This document shows positions 36,903-47,111 of a stretch of 64,000 nucleotides of DNA, in pieces. The position numbers and the translations under genes are program-made. Numbering within the stretch: position 1 is the first letter of the stretch; each line of letters begins with the position of its first letter. Under the pieces are notes generated by a model that was not told the origin of the DNA, ran no database searches, and saw only the letters and a program-made list of their open reading frames with translations. This stretch comes from Methanobacterium veterum (lineage in GTDB: Archaea; Methanobacteriota; Methanobacteria; Methanobacteriales; Methanobacteriaceae): contig NZ_KN050693.1 in NCBI RefSeq assembly GCF_000745485.1, positions 223,985 through 287,984 on the forward strand. The letters run 5' to 3'.

Positions 36903-37048
36903 TAATTACAGTTAAGCTCATGGCCGTAACATTTTGATGTGTTATGTTATACTGTTTGATTTAAGGAGCAAATCATTTATAGAATTTAAACTGTACTCCG
37001 GTCGCGAGCGATTATCGATACTTCTCAATTAATTTGTAAGTGGTTAAC

Positions 37049-38617
37049 ATGAAAATCTTAATAGTAACAGGTAAACTTGCAGGTAAGCTGGTTAAAGATA
37101 TTTCAAGCAAGTCTAAGCAAGAAGTATATACTCATGTAGTAGATACGCCAATTGCAGCATTTTTAACTCCTCGGAAAATATTGAAGGAACTGAAAAACCT
37201 GGAAAATGTTGATGTTCAGTCTTATGATGTAATTATAACTCCGGGACTTATACGTAAAGATGTAAGTACTATAGGTGAAGAGACTGGAATTCCAACCTAT
37301 AAAGGCCCTAAAGACGCTGCAGATTTAAATATAATCCTTGAAATGATAGATGAACTGGAACTTTCATCTCAAATACCTGCAGATAAATTAATTGAAGAAG
37401 AACTGAAGAAGCGGGCCTTGAAGTTTATAGAAGACTTTGAGAAGGATGAAAAAACCACTAAAAAACTTCTTAAAAAGCCTGAAAATATCCTTGTAGGTAA
37501 CCTGCCGGTAGGTGAAGACTTCCCAATGAGGGTACTGGCTGAAATTGCAAATGCACCTTTACTCAGTAAAGATGAACTCCTGAAGCGGGCAAAATATTTT
37601 GTAGAAAATGGGGCTCAGATGATAGATATTGGAATGATTGCAGGTGAAAATAAGGCCGATAAAATTCCAGAAATGGTAAAATTATTGAAGGAAAATTTAA
37701 ATGACATCCCTATAAGTGTTGATACTTTGAATCCGGTAGAAATTAAAGCAGGAATTGAATCAGGGGTTGACATGGTTTTAAGTCTTGATCATGGGAACTG
37801 TGAGGAAGTGCTGCCTTTAATGGAAGAGAAACAGATTCCTGCAGTTATACTGCCAACAGATTTCGGAAAGAACTGGGTACCTCATACTGTGGAAGAACGT
37901 GTTAACTCACTGGAAAGTCTCGTAAAAAAATGTAGAAAAATTGACGTAATAGCTGATTTAATTCTGGACCCTATTAACAGCAAGAGCATAGTTGAGTCAA
38001 TAATAGCGTGCCATGATTTCAAAGCACGAAATAAGGTACCTTTATTCTTTGGAGTCGGAAATGTCACTGAGCTCCTGGATACAGATTCTGTTGGTGTAAA
38101 TGCATTACTTTCTGGAATTGCAATGGAACTTGGGGCAAGTATTTTATTTACGCCTGAAGAAAGCGGTAAAACACTTGGCAGTGTTCATGAACTTTCAGTT
38201 TCGTCAAAAATGATGTTTCTCTCAAAACATAGGGGTTCTACAGCAAAAGATCTGGGTATAAACCTTATAATTTTAAAGGATAAACGTAGGGGAGAAACAT
38301 TAATTGAAGAAGTTGATGCACCGGTATTGGAAGGTGCAGAAAACTATAAATTCACCCAGGACCCTAAAGGGAGCTTTAAAATAATGGCCGAAAATGGTTT
38401 TATAAAGGCGGTGCACTATATTCATTTGAAGCCAGATATGGTCATTAAGGGTAAGACTGCAAAAAGTGTTTATGATGAAATAATTAAACAGGAACTTGTT
38501 TCAAGAATTGAACACGCAACATATCTTGGTGCCGAGCTTCAAAAGGCAGAAATAGCAGCCAAACTTAATAAAAATTATATTCAGGATTTTCCATTATTTA
38601 AAAATTTAGATTATTAA
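37049..38617 (+). CDS. Dihydropteroate synthase-like protein
   Basis: The 522-residue protein has an N-terminal domain specific to archaea (about residues 1-160) and a pterin-binding TIM-barrel domain related to dihydropteroate synthase ([45 protein letters not shown]), followed by a C-terminal extension. It belongs to the DHPS-related family of methanogens and is expected to act in methanopterin biosynthesis or a related pterin reaction; the exact reaction is not established by the sequence. A GTG at 37040 is also in frame, but the ATG at 37049 fits better. Confidence 0.85.
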   Translation: MKILIVTGKLAGKLVKDISSKSKQEVYTHVVDTPIAAFLTPRKILKELKNLENVDVQSYDVIITPGLIRKDVSTIGEETGIPTYKGPKDAADLNIILEMIDELELSSQIPADKLIEEELKKRALKFIEDFEKDEKTTKKLLKKPENILVGNLPVGEDFPMRVLAEIANAPLLSKDELLKRAKYFVENGAQMIDIGMIAGENKADKIPEMVKLLKENLNDIPISVDTLNPVEIKAGIESGVDMVLSLDHGNCEEVLPLMEEKQIPAVILPTDFGKNWVPHTVEERVNSLESLVKKCRKIDVIADLILDPINSKSIVESIIACHDFKARNKVPLFFGVGNVTELLDTDSVGVNALLSGIAMELGASILFTPEESGKTLGSVHELSVSSKMMFLSKHRGSTAKDLGINLIILKDKRRGETLIEEVDAPVLEGAENYKFTQDPKGSFKIMAENGFIKAVHYIHLKPDMVIKGKTAKSVYDEIIKQELVSRIEHATYLGAELQKAEIAAKLNKNYIQDFPLFKNLDY

Positions 38618-38684
38618 TTTAATTTCCAATTATTTAAAGCAATAATTCAAGATGTACATTACAAGTTAATTTTAGGTTATAATC

Positions 38685-39617
38685 ATGAAAACATGCACTA
38701 AATGCGGCGCAACGCCTGTAATAATACATAGAAAAGCCTCGGGGCAAATGCTGTGTAAAGACTGCTTCATTGAATCAGCAACTGAAAAAGTTTTAAGAAA
38801 TATTCGCAGAAATAAGCTCATAGAACGTGGAGACAAAGTTGCAGTTGCTTTATCTGGAGGGAAAGATAGTGTAATGGTTCTTGATATCGTTAATTCACTC
38901 TATGAAAGAAACATAATAAACCTTTTCGCCATAACCATTGATGAAGGCATAGAAGGATACCGAAAGCATGGGGTGGAAATTGCAGCGAAAAATGCCAAAA
39001 AATTAGGCATAGATCATAGAATAGCATCATTTAAGGATTACTTTGGAAAAACACTCGATGAAATTCTGCATAATGAGTCAAGACAGCACGGTGCATGTAC
39101 TTATTGTGGAGTATTTAGAAGGTGGATCATTAACAGGGTGGCAAGGGAAGAAAATGCCACCAAAATTGCAACAGGCCATAATTTGGATGATGAAACTGAA
39201 GCAATACTAATGAATTATCTTGAAGGTAACATAGATAACCTCACAAGAATTGGGGTAAAATCAGAACCTAAAAATGATAAATTCACCGTCAAGATAAAAC
39301 CAATTAGGGAAATTCCAGAAAAAGAAGTGGCATTATATGTAATTGCCCGTGAGCTGGATGTTCATTTTGATGAGTGCCCTTATTCAAGGGAATCATTCAG
39401 GGGAGAGGTTGGAAGATTTGTAAAAGAACTATCTGTCAATCACCCTACTATAATGTATTCGACCCTTAAAGGCTTTGATAAGATAAAGCCAGCCATAAAA
39501 AAAGAATTTTCAGGTAAAAAAGTAAATATGGGAAATTGTATACAATGCGGCGAGCCAGCATCCCATGAATTGTGCAGGGCGTGCCTGTTTGCTAAATCAT
39601 TAAATGGAGAACAGTAA
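38685..39617 (+). CDS. tRNA 2-thiolation protein (NcsA/TtuA/Ctu1 family)
   Basis: The 310-residue ATP pyrophosphatase adds sulfur to tRNA uridine (U34 or U54). Visible features are an N-terminal zinc finger (CTKCG, CKDC), the PP-loop [13 protein letters not shown] at residues about 48-60, the catalytic and cluster Cys motif [19 protein letters not shown] and a C-terminal zinc finger (CIQCG, CRAC). The next gene encodes a ubiquitin-like sulfur carrier, the known type of sulfur donor for such enzymes. Start ATG follows TTAGGTTATA. Confidence 0.93.
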   Translation: MKTCTKCGATPVIIHRKASGQMLCKDCFIESATEKVLRNIRRNKLIERGDKVAVALSGGKDSVMVLDIVNSLYERNIINLFAITIDEGIEGYRKHGVEIAAKNAKKLGIDHRIASFKDYFGKTLDEILHNESRQHGACTYCGVFRRWIINRVAREENATKIATGHNLDDETEAILMNYLEGNIDNLTRIGVKSEPKNDKFTVKIKPIREIPEKEVALYVIARELDVHFDECPYSRESFRGEVGRFVKELSVNHPTIMYSTLKGFDKIKPAIKKEFSGKKVNMGNCIQCGEPASHELCRACLFAKSLNGEQ

Positions 39618-39618
39618 C

Positions 39619-39819
39619 ATGGAAGTAACGGTGATCTTTGGAAAAAAGGAAGAAAACAGAGTAATTCCGGAAGAAACAACCATTAAGGAAGTACTTGATG
39701 CAATGGATATCTCTTCTGAGACAGTTGTTGTTAAAAGGAACAATGAAATTGTGATAGAAGAAGAATTCCTTGTAGATGGGGATGTAATTGAAGTTATACG
39801 TGTTATATATGGGGGATAA
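39619..39819 (+). CDS. Ubiquitin-like sulfur carrier (MoaD/ThiS family)
   Basis: The 66-residue beta-grasp protein ends in GG (VIRVIYGG), the mark of a sulfur carrier activated by an E1-like enzyme. It starts two bases after the thiolase stop codon, and an earlier in-frame ATG (39604) lies inside that gene. The genes are almost certainly co-translated. It probably donates thiocarboxylate sulfur to the adjacent tRNA thiolase; SAMP-like protein conjugation is a second possibility. Confidence 0.9.
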   Translation: MEVTVIFGKKEENRVIPEETTIKEVLDAMDISSETVVVKRNNEIVIEEEFLVDGDVIEVIRVIYGG

Positions 39820-39955
39820 TATTTCTCATGATTTTAGAGTGTATTAAGTTAAATTCAATGTTTCTTCTCCCATAATATTAAATTTTATAGAATTTATAAA
39901 TAATAAAAACCAGTATATAGATAACAAACTTTGATCCTAACTTGGATGTGAATAT

Positions 39956-40969
39956 GTGGAAACAACTGATGCCATTGAAAACTGCGTTTCAAATCATTTC
40001 ACTGTAAAAAGTGTTTATAAAGAGCCAAAATCATTTTATTTTGTAGTTTATGATTACAGCAGGGAGAAATTTCTCCAACTGGTAGAAGATCTTGATAAAA
40101 TAGGATACCTACCTTTTATTGATGAATATAATGAGAATTATAAAATAAGTATAGTTAATAAGCCTGAATCTGCTGAATCAAAGGTCCATCTCAATATTTT
40201 CCTTTTTTTAGTAACAATTGTTACTACTGTATCTGCAGGATACATGCTTGGAGGGAATATTTGGGAAGGAATAACTTTTTCAATAGCATTATTGGCCATA
40301 ATTGGATCACATGAAACTGCACACTTCTTTGCAGCAAGAAAACATGGTGTGAAGGCTACTTTACCTTATTTTATACCAGGTATCCCTCCAATAGGTACTT
40401 TTGGAGCAGCTATAAACGTAAAATCTGCGATACCAGATAAAAATGCCCTTTTTGACCTCGGAGTCAGCGGGCCTATTGCAGGGTTCATTGTAACAATCCC
40501 AGTGCTTGTAATTGGTATTTTATTATCTTATCTGGCCCCTATGAGTAGTACAACCATGCAGATGTTTCCGTCTCTTCTTCTGTACATCCCGATGACAATT
40601 GCATTTCCTGCTGTACCTAACGGGTATGGTGTAATATTGAGTCCAGTAGCTTTTGCTGCATGGGTAGGGACAATCATTACTATGCTCAATTTAATGCCGG
40701 TTGCAGTTTTAGATGGAGGTCACATTTCAAGGTCCATGTTCAATGCGAAAATTCATCAGTATGTATCTATAGCAGGCATAGTTGTAACAATACTCCTTGG
40801 ATGGTATGCAATGGCATTATTAATGGCAGTATTTATTCTATTTATGGCGAAAACACATCCTGGTGCATTAGATAATGTTTCTAAACTCAGCAGAAATAGA
40901 AAGATAATTGCAGTATTGACAATTGCTATTTTCATTCTCTGCTTGACACCTGCACCGCGAACATTTTAA
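39956..40969 (+). CDS. Site-2 protease family membrane metalloprotease
   Basis: The 337-residue protein is an intramembrane zinc protease of family M50. The catalytic HETAH is at residues 119-123 within a membrane segment, and the third zinc ligand lies in LDGGH at 252-256. There are about seven hydrophobic segments. The N-terminal 75 residues form a soluble domain (VKSVYKEPKSFYFVVYDYSREKFLQLVEDL). The start is GTG with GGATGTGA upstream. The substrate is unknown; family members release membrane-bound regulators. Confidence 0.88.
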   Translation: METTDAIENCVSNHFTVKSVYKEPKSFYFVVYDYSREKFLQLVEDLDKIGYLPFIDEYNENYKISIVNKPESAESKVHLNIFLFLVTIVTTVSAGYMLGGNIWEGITFSIALLAIIGSHETAHFFAARKHGVKATLPYFIPGIPPIGTFGAAINVKSAIPDKNALFDLGVSGPIAGFIVTIPVLVIGILLSYLAPMSSTTMQMFPSLLLYIPMTIAFPAVPNGYGVILSPVAFAAWVGTIITMLNLMPVAVLDGGHISRSMFNAKIHQYVSIAGIVVTILLGWYAMALLMAVFILFMAKTHPGALDNVSKLSRNRKIIAVLTIAIFILCLTPAPRTF

Positions 40970-41059
40970 CAGAACTCATAAATTAAAAAATTCAGTATTT
41001 TAAGTTAATTACAAAATATACATGTTAATATTTATTAAAAAATAATAAGAGGAATTTAA

Positions 41060-41920
41060 ATGAAAGTTTACTATGAATGTGCGCCCTGTTTTTTAAGACA
41101 GGCCAAAGAAGCACTTGATCTTGCAACAGATAATCAATCACTTAAAATGGAAATCATGGAAGAACTGGTAGGAGTTGTGTACAATGATTTTCATAAAGGG
41201 GCGGTTTCTAACGTTGTTGGAACTAGGATACACAGAATTATTAAAGATAGAACTGGAAATGAAGACCCCTATCTTTTAGAGAAGAGGAAAGGGAATGATA
41301 TAGCGTTAAAATTCCTCCCAAAAATTAAGAAAATATTAAATGGGAGAGATGGGCTTGAAATATATATAAAAGCTGCTATTACAGGTAATCTAATTGATTT
41401 TGGGGCGCTTGGAGTCAATTTTGATGTTGAAAAAGCTATCTGCAAGAATATGGAAAAAGAAATTACATTAAATCAAATTGATGAGCTTGAAAATGAACTC
41501 AAATCTGCAAAAAATGTCCTTTACCTGGCAGATAACAGTGGAGAAATAGTCTTTGATAAATTGCTCATAGAAAAGCTTAAAGATTACGATGTAGATGTTA
41601 CAGTTGCTCTTAAAGAAAAACCTATACTTAACGATGCATGTATTGATGATGCAGTTCAAATTGGGATGGATGAAGTTGCAATGCTTGTATCAACAGGGAC
41701 AGACTCAATAGGTATTTTATATGCAGATATATCTGAAGAATTCAAAAAAATTTTTGAAGAAGCAGATCTTGTAATCAGCAAAGGACTTGGAAATTATGAA
41801 GGTATGACTGAAATGGAATTAGGGGATAAACCAGTATTCTGTCTTTTCAACGTCAAATGTAATGCTGTTGCAAAGAGCGTCGGAGCTAACGTAGGCGACA
41901 ACGTCGTTTTGGAACTTTAA
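41060..41920 (+). CDS. DUF89/ARMT1-family damage-control phosphatase
   Basis: The 286-residue protein begins MKVYYECAPCFLRQAKEAL, the conserved Cys motif of prokaryotic DUF89 proteins, and contains the metal-site motifs YLADNSGEIVFDKLL, NDACIDDA and ISKGLGNYEGM. DUF89 proteins are metal-dependent phosphatases proposed to remove damaged phosphometabolites. The start has an AGAGGAA site upstream. The next gene follows after 32 bases and may share the transcript. Confidence 0.88.
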   Translation: MKVYYECAPCFLRQAKEALDLATDNQSLKMEIMEELVGVVYNDFHKGAVSNVVGTRIHRIIKDRTGNEDPYLLEKRKGNDIALKFLPKIKKILNGRDGLEIYIKAAITGNLIDFGALGVNFDVEKAICKNMEKEITLNQIDELENELKSAKNVLYLADNSGEIVFDKLLIEKLKDYDVDVTVALKEKPILNDACIDDAVQIGMDEVAMLVSTGTDSIGILYADISEEFKKIFEEADLVISKGLGNYEGMTEMELGDKPVFCLFNVKCNAVAKSVGANVGDNVVLEL

Positions 41921-41952
41921 TTGTAAATTATCGAGATACTGCGGGTGATTTA

Positions 41953-42792
41953 ATGAAAATAGGATTTTTAGGGTTTGGAGAAGTTGCTTCGACTCTGGCA
42001 GAAGGACTTTTAAGCAATGGTGCTGATGTCTTTACATGTGTTGAAGGCAGGAGTTTAAAAACAAAGGAAATAGCCGAAGAAACCGCACTGAACTTATGTA
42101 AATCAAATCAAGAACTTGCTGAATCTTGCGATTTTTTAATTTCTGCAGTTACTCCGTCTCAAGCAGTTAAAATATCTAAAGAAGTTGGAAAATATGTTAA
42201 AGGGATTTATATTGATATAAATAATATTTCGCCTTCAACTGCTGAAGAAGCGTTATCACACATTGAAAATGGGAAAACAGCAGACGCTTCAATAATAGGC
42301 AGTGTACGAAAAAATGGGTTAAATGCACATATACTTGTATCGGGACCATGTGCAAAACAATTTTTAGAATTAAACCAATATGGAATGAACATAACTGTTG
42401 TGGGTAATGAAATAGGCCATGCTTCTGCTATTAAACTCCTTAGAAGCTCATTTACTAAAGGAATTTCTGCACTACTTTTTGAAACACTTTATTCTGCTTA
42501 TAAGATGGGAATTGATGAAGAAACATTAGAATACATTGCAGAAACTGAAGGTGGAGGCTTCAGGGAGTCTGCAGTATCTCGTATCATAAGCAGTGCAGTA
42601 CACTCAAGGCGAAGGGCTGAAGAGATGGAAGAAGTTATTGGGTTAATTTCAAAAAACAGTGATGCTAAAATGAGTAAAGCAACAGGTGAGTTTTTTAAAC
42701 AGATTTATGGTGAGATTAACGGTATTGGCAAGCGGCCTGAGGATTATAAAGAAATTTTTGAAATTATGGATAATAAAAATAGAAAAAAATAA
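41953..42792 (+). CDS. NAD(P)-dependent beta-hydroxyacid dehydrogenase-like protein
   Basis: This 279-residue oxidoreductase has an N-terminal Rossmann domain (IGFLGFGEVASTLAEGLLSNG) and a helical C-terminal domain of the DUF1932 type (SAIKLLRSSFTKGISALLFETLYSAYKMG). It resembles 6-phosphogluconate and beta-hydroxyacid dehydrogenases, but the catalytic lysine region is divergent, so the substrate is unknown. It faces the histidine kinase gene, with only 15 bases between the stop codons. Confidence 0.85.
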   Translation: MKIGFLGFGEVASTLAEGLLSNGADVFTCVEGRSLKTKEIAEETALNLCKSNQELAESCDFLISAVTPSQAVKISKEVGKYVKGIYIDINNISPSTAEEALSHIENGKTADASIIGSVRKNGLNAHILVSGPCAKQFLELNQYGMNITVVGNEIGHASAIKLLRSSFTKGISALLFETLYSAYKMGIDEETLEYIAETEGGGFRESAVSRIISSAVHSRRRAEEMEEVIGLISKNSDAKMSKATGEFFKQIYGEINGIGKRPEDYKEIFEIMDNKNRKK

Positions 42793-42807
42793 ATTTTATA
42801 TATGAAA

Positions 42808-45021
42808 TTATGAACTTAATGAATCAACAGGTAATGTGAAATAAAATGTTGATCCAACACCTGGCTCTGATTCGACCCATATTCGCCCGCTGTGGCGTTC
42901 AACAATCCTTTTAGCCACAGGTAATCCAATTCCGCTTCCTTCATATTCTTCTTTTGTATGCAGTCTCTGGAATATGGTGAAAATGCGGTTAAAATGCTCT
43001 TCTTCAATTCCAATACCATTATCTGCAACAGAAAATACATATTCATCTTCATTTCCCTGGCATGAAATGTGGATTTTGGGCTGAACTGCAAACTGTCTAA
43101 ATTTAATGCTGTTTTCAACCAGGTTCTGGAATAACCGTAAAAGCTGACCTGAATCTGCATTTACCTTTGGAAGTTTATCATAGGTTATTTCTGCATCATT
43201 ATCTTCAATTAAGGTTTTTAAACTGGAGGCGGTATACTCAATGATTTCTTCAGTGTTAGTTGGCTTAAACACTTTTCCTCTTGATACTACCCTTGAATAC
43301 TGAAGTAAATCCTTAATCATTTCCTGCATCCTGGTTGAAGCGTCAACAATGTAATCCATGAACTCATCAGAATCTTCATCGATTTTGTTTTTATATCGTT
43401 TTGCTAAAAGCTGTGTGAAACTTGCAATGGTTCTAAGCGGTTCCTGTAGATCGTGGGATGTTACATATGCAAACTGTTGAAATTCTTCATTTGAACGATT
43501 TAAATCTGCGGTAAGTTTTTTCAACTGTTTTTCATAAATATCCTTTTGAGATTCTACAGAATCTTCTAATTTTGAAATATATATGCTGAATTCTTCATTG
43601 GTATTTTCTAAGTTGATTATCTTTTGATTTAATTCTTCAACTCTCAATTTTTTAGCATCTAATAGCTCTTTGGATTCTTTTTGCTTTCTTAGAACTTCGT
43701 TAACGCGTTTTTCAAATAATTTTTCAGAATTCTCATACTTTAAAAGGATTTCTTTGGACTCGTCATTGGATTTTTCAAGTTCAATAACTTTTTGATTTAA
43801 GTTTTCAATTTCTGAATTGGAGGTAGCTACTATTTCTGCAGCGTTTTTAAGTTCACTAATATCACGATTTATGAGTACATATTCTATGGAAGGACCATTA
43901 TTATCACGTTTAGCTATAATTGTGCTCTTTATATTAAGGGGGCTGCCGTCTTTACTGTAATGAATATACTCAGAATTTAAATATTCGTTAGTTCTCAAGT
44001 ACTCTAAATCTTTGAGCCGTTCTATAGGGCTTTCTTTAGATTTAAATACATTATAAACAACTTTTCCAATTACTTCGTCTTCTTTCCAGCCGTATATATT
44101 CTTGGCAGCGTCGTTCCACATTTTTACTCTTAATTTGCCATCAACCACAATTACTGCATCACTGACATTATCTATAATCTCATCATTGAGATTCGACGTA
44201 TTTTCATTTTTGGTAGTTTCCAGCTCTTTAGCATGAGTTTCAATTAAATTCTTAATAAATTTCTCATTTTCTATCTTAGAGTCTTCATATTTGGAAATAA
44301 TTTCTTTGAATTTATCATTGATTTTTTCAAGCTCAGCAATTTTTTGATCCTTCTTTTTAGCTTCCAAATTTTTGATATTTAACAACTCTTCTGCTGCTAC
44401 TTGCTTTTCCAGGATTTCATTAACCTGTTTTCCAACAGATTCTTCACTTTCAGAAGTTTCATATTTGGAAATAATTTCTTTAAGTTCCTGGTTGGTTTTT
44501 TTGAGTTCATTAATTTGTTGAGTAAGATCTTCAATTTCTAAGATAGAATTTTCGGATTCTTTTTGTTTGGATAATAAATCCTGTGCTCGATTTTCTACCA
44601 GTTTATCCAGGAAATCTCGTTGATTTTCGCTAATCGTATCTTCATTTCGTTTATAATCAGTGACATCTGTTAAACTAAGTAATATTCCTGTTACTTCGTT
44701 GTCATCTTCAACTGGTTTAATTACCCAGTCCCAATAAGTAATTCCTAATTCTGGGTGTTCGAGGGGCATGGAATATGCAAAATATGGCTTACCACTCTCA
44801 ACTACGTTTTTAAATATTTTTTCGTTCCCTTTATGTGGGTACAGGTCAAAATGGTTTTTTCCCACAAAAAAATCTGGAGTTTTATTGCTTTTTTTAGCAT
44901 ATGCTTTATTTACCCCAATAAAATTAAAGTTTTTGTCCAGATAAGCTATCATAAAATGTGTGTGGTCAAAAATAGTTTCCAGCATCAAAGCATTTTCTGA
45001 GATTTCATTTGATAAATTCAT
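42808..45021 (-). CDS. PAS-domain sensor histidine kinase with coiled coils
   Basis: The protein has 737 residues and no membrane segment. A PAS domain lies at about 10-125, a long coiled coil (about 140-270) follows, then a second PAS domain (about 280-400), another coiled coil, a HisKA domain with phospho-acceptor motif [10 protein letters not shown] near 517, and a HATPase domain with NSIKFR, DNGIGIEEEH and GSGIGLPVAKRIVE. The ATG at 45021 begins MNLSNEISEN; a start 13 residues earlier lacks a site. No response regulator is adjacent. Its kinase core is nearly the same as those at 54 and 56 kb. Confidence 0.92.
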   Translation of the reverse strand: MNLSNEISENALMLETIFDHTHFMIAYLDKNFNFIGVNKAYAKKSNKTPDFFVGKNHFDLYPHKGNEKIFKNVVESGKPYFAYSMPLEHPELGITYWDWVIKPVEDDNEVTGILLSLTDVTDYKRNEDTISENQRDFLDKLVENRAQDLLSKQKESENSILEIEDLTQQINELKKTNQELKEIISKYETSESEESVGKQVNEILEKQVAAEELLNIKNLEAKKKDQKIAELEKINDKFKEIISKYEDSKIENEKFIKNLIETHAKELETTKNENTSNLNDEIIDNVSDAVIVVDGKLRVKMWNDAAKNIYGWKEDEVIGKVVYNVFKSKESPIERLKDLEYLRTNEYLNSEYIHYSKDGSPLNIKSTIIAKRDNNGPSIEYVLINRDISELKNAAEIVATSNSEIENLNQKVIELEKSNDESKEILLKYENSEKLFEKRVNEVLRKQKESKELLDAKKLRVEELNQKIINLENTNEEFSIYISKLEDSVESQKDIYEKQLKKLTADLNRSNEEFQQFAYVTSHDLQEPLRTIASFTQLLAKRYKNKIDEDSDEFMDYIVDASTRMQEMIKDLLQYSRVVSRGKVFKPTNTEEIIEYTASSLKTLIEDNDAEITYDKLPKVNADSGQLLRLFQNLVENSIKFRQFAVQPKIHISCQGNEDEYVFSVADNGIGIEEEHFNRIFTIFQRLHTKEEYEGSGIGLPVAKRIVERHSGRIWVESEPGVGSTFYFTLPVDSLSS

Positions 45022-45224
45022 ATTATCCCCTATCTCAATTTTAAATTTTAAAGAGCCCAATATGCGAATTAGGATTGAACTAATTCAGAATTGTTGATTT
45101 ATGTATATTTAATTTTCTATATATTCTTCAAGAATTCATTTTTTGAATGTATAAAAACTTTATTAATTTTTTTTATAATATTTATTACCATTTTTGGACT
45201 GTCAGTACTTTTTATTCTAAAGGT

Positions 45225-45270
45225 GTATGTTATTACATACCTGTTGCACTATTATGACTAAATATAAAAG
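45225..45270 (+). promoter_or_regulatory. Promoter with inverted repeat before the 74-residue protein gene
   Basis: GTATGT-TATT-ACATAC at 45225-45240 is a perfect inverted repeat lying about 20 bases before a TATA-like AAATATAAAAG near 45260-45270. The similar TATGTA-TATTAT-TACATA occurs before the Roadblock operon. Confidence 0.35.
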
Positions 45271-45304
45271 TTAGTAATACTAAATTATAGGTAAGGGTGA
45301 TTAA

Positions 45305-45529
45305 ATGGAAAATATTGGAAATGTGATAATGGCGAGTGAAAGTAACTTAAAAGAAATAGAGAGTGATATCAAAAAAACTGGAAAACCATCAGATGAATCT
45401 TTGGATCAGGCAAATGAAATTCTGGATAAGTTAAATGCAGAAGTAGGTGGAATTTCAGATAATTTCATGTCTTCAGCTATAAATGAAATTATTGATCTTT
45501 ATAAAAAAATACTGGAAGAATATAGATAG
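45305..45529 (+). CDS. Small unknown acidic protein, 74 residues
   Basis: The protein is predicted helical and acidic (MENIGNVIMASESNLKEIESDIKK, then SLDQANEILDKLNAEVGGI). It has no membrane segment or cysteine. The ATG follows a good AAGGGTGATT site and a likely promoter, so it is probably real. It is divergent from the histidine kinase gene. No family is recognised. Confidence 0.6.
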   Translation: MENIGNVIMASESNLKEIESDIKKTGKPSDESLDQANEILDKLNAEVGGISDNFMSSAINEIIDLYKKILEEYR

Positions 45530-45827
45530 GACATTGCTTTGGGATCTCGAGGCGGAAAATTGCACATCTAATAATTATTTTTTCTTGTTTAATTTAAAAA
45601 TCCTTATTTTTTACTTTTTATTATTTAAATTTGATAAAGTAAGTAATGCATTTGGTGCTATCTTTTAAAACAAAATTAGGCTTTATTAATTTTGAATCAG
45701 CCAATAATGTGGAATATACATTGAAAAAATTTATTAATTCGTTTAAATATAAATAACAAAAGAATTGCTTTTTATATAAAACATTACTTAGAATGCTATC
45801 ATGTTTTGAGTTTTCAAGAGGGTTGTT

Positions 45828-46034
45828 ATGGTTGTAGATGAACAAGTAGAGGAATGTCAGAATGCTTTAGAAAAGCTTATCGGTAAAAAAATTGTTGAAA
45901 TTAAATTTAAGACATATGATCATGACTGCTGGAAACTTTTTATAACTACAGATAAAGATGAGCTTGTTATGACATTTTGTAAAGACTGGAAGTGCCCAGT
46001 TACTCAATACAGGGATGCTGATTATAATAAATAG
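45828..46034 (+). CDS. Small unknown protein, 68 residues
   Basis: The protein has a helical start (VEECQNALEKLIGKKIVEIKFK) and beta-rich sequence with three cysteines and histidine (YDHDCWKLF, TFCKDWKCPVTQY). The Cys/His pattern might bind metal, but I do not recognise a family. The start has GAGGGTTGTT upstream. It stands alone. Confidence 0.55.
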   Translation: MVVDEQVEECQNALEKLIGKKIVEIKFKTYDHDCWKLFITTDKDELVMTFCKDWKCPVTQYRDADYNK

Positions 46035-46205
46035 TATGAATGCCGATTTAAAATATCAAAAAGATAATATAATAAATTTAAAGATTTTAATTATAAATAA
46101 ACATATTAAAACTTTTAATAATTGTCATATGATAAATTCTAAATGTTTTTTCTATAAAAATGGATAACTAAAATTTTATCATGTCTTAATATTAATTAAG
46201 ATAAT

Positions 46206-46859
46206 ATGCAATTACTAGAAAAATTTTCAATTGAACCTGTTAACACCAGCCTTTATGAGCTGGCTTTTCTTCATGAGTCTTATTCAAATGAAAACGGCAT
46301 CGATGAATGTTATGAGAGGCTAGAATTTTTAGGTGATGCTGTTCTTGAGATAGCGGTTTCTGAATTTTTATACAATATGGATTCTAATTTAACTGAAGGT
46401 GAATTAACAAGTTTACGTTCAAATTATGTATGTAAAAAAGCACTTCATGTTTATTCTATGGAACTGGGCCTGGATCAGTACATAAAATTAGGGGCTGGTC
46501 AAGAATTAACCCGTCGTGAAGTCGATTCAATTATCAGCGATGTATTTGAATCATTTATAGGGGCTTTATATCTTGATTTAGGCCTGGATACTGTGAAGGA
46601 ATTCCTTTCCAAAACAGTTATACCTCATATAAAAAATAAGGACATCTTTTTTTGTGATTATAAATCCAAATTAAAGCAGTTATGTGATCAAAGTGGTGTA
46701 GATGTGGTTTATGAGTTAATACTGGAGGAAGGGGAACCTCATGATAAAACATTTGGTATGGCTGCCGTTATCAACGGTAAGAACTATGGAACAGGTACTG
46801 GTGGAAGTAAAAAAGAAGCCCAGCAAAACGCTGCCAAAATTGCACTGGATAACCTTTAA
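46206..46859 (+). CDS. rnc: Ribonuclease III
   Basis: The 217-residue protein has a complete RNase III catalytic domain with the signature [20 protein letters not shown] at about residues 38-57, the second acidic motif [13 protein letters not shown] near 115, and a C-terminal double-stranded RNA-binding domain ([12 protein letters not shown], then [20 protein letters not shown]). All catalytic acidic residues appear present. The enzyme cuts double-stranded RNA. It is uncommon in archaea. There is no clear ribosome site, so the mRNA may be leaderless. Confidence 0.93.
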   Translation: MQLLEKFSIEPVNTSLYELAFLHESYSNENGIDECYERLEFLGDAVLEIAVSEFLYNMDSNLTEGELTSLRSNYVCKKALHVYSMELGLDQYIKLGAGQELTRREVDSIISDVFESFIGALYLDLGLDTVKEFLSKTVIPHIKNKDIFFCDYKSKLKQLCDQSGVDVVYELILEEGEPHDKTFGMAAVINGKNYGTGTGGSKKEAQQNAAKIALDNL

Positions 46860-47111
46860 ATTATTATATTTATGTTGTCAGGTGTAATATTGTTCATTTT
46901 TATATAATAAGTATATATTTGATTTATTGATGGATAAACGTGTTTTATATTATTTATTTTTTTAATTATCCGTATTAGCGATAATTTTCAAATTAGTTTA
47001 ATCTTTTGGGATATATTCTATTTTTAAAAAAGAAAAATTGTAAATAATTTTTAATCAAATAATAATACTATATGTGGGATGCAATATAACTAGGTTTAAT
47101 GGAGGAAAAAC

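Noticed and set aside
36875..37025. Non-coding RNA upstream of the pteroate-synthase-like gene
   Set aside because: GTTACG/CGTAAC and a GC-richer patch hint at structure, but I could not form a stable fold or match SRP, RNase P or box C/D features.
42816..43160. 114-codon minus-strand frame in the kinase C-terminus
   Set aside because: It is a shifted frame of the histidine kinase gene, whose own frame carries all the conserved ATPase motifs.
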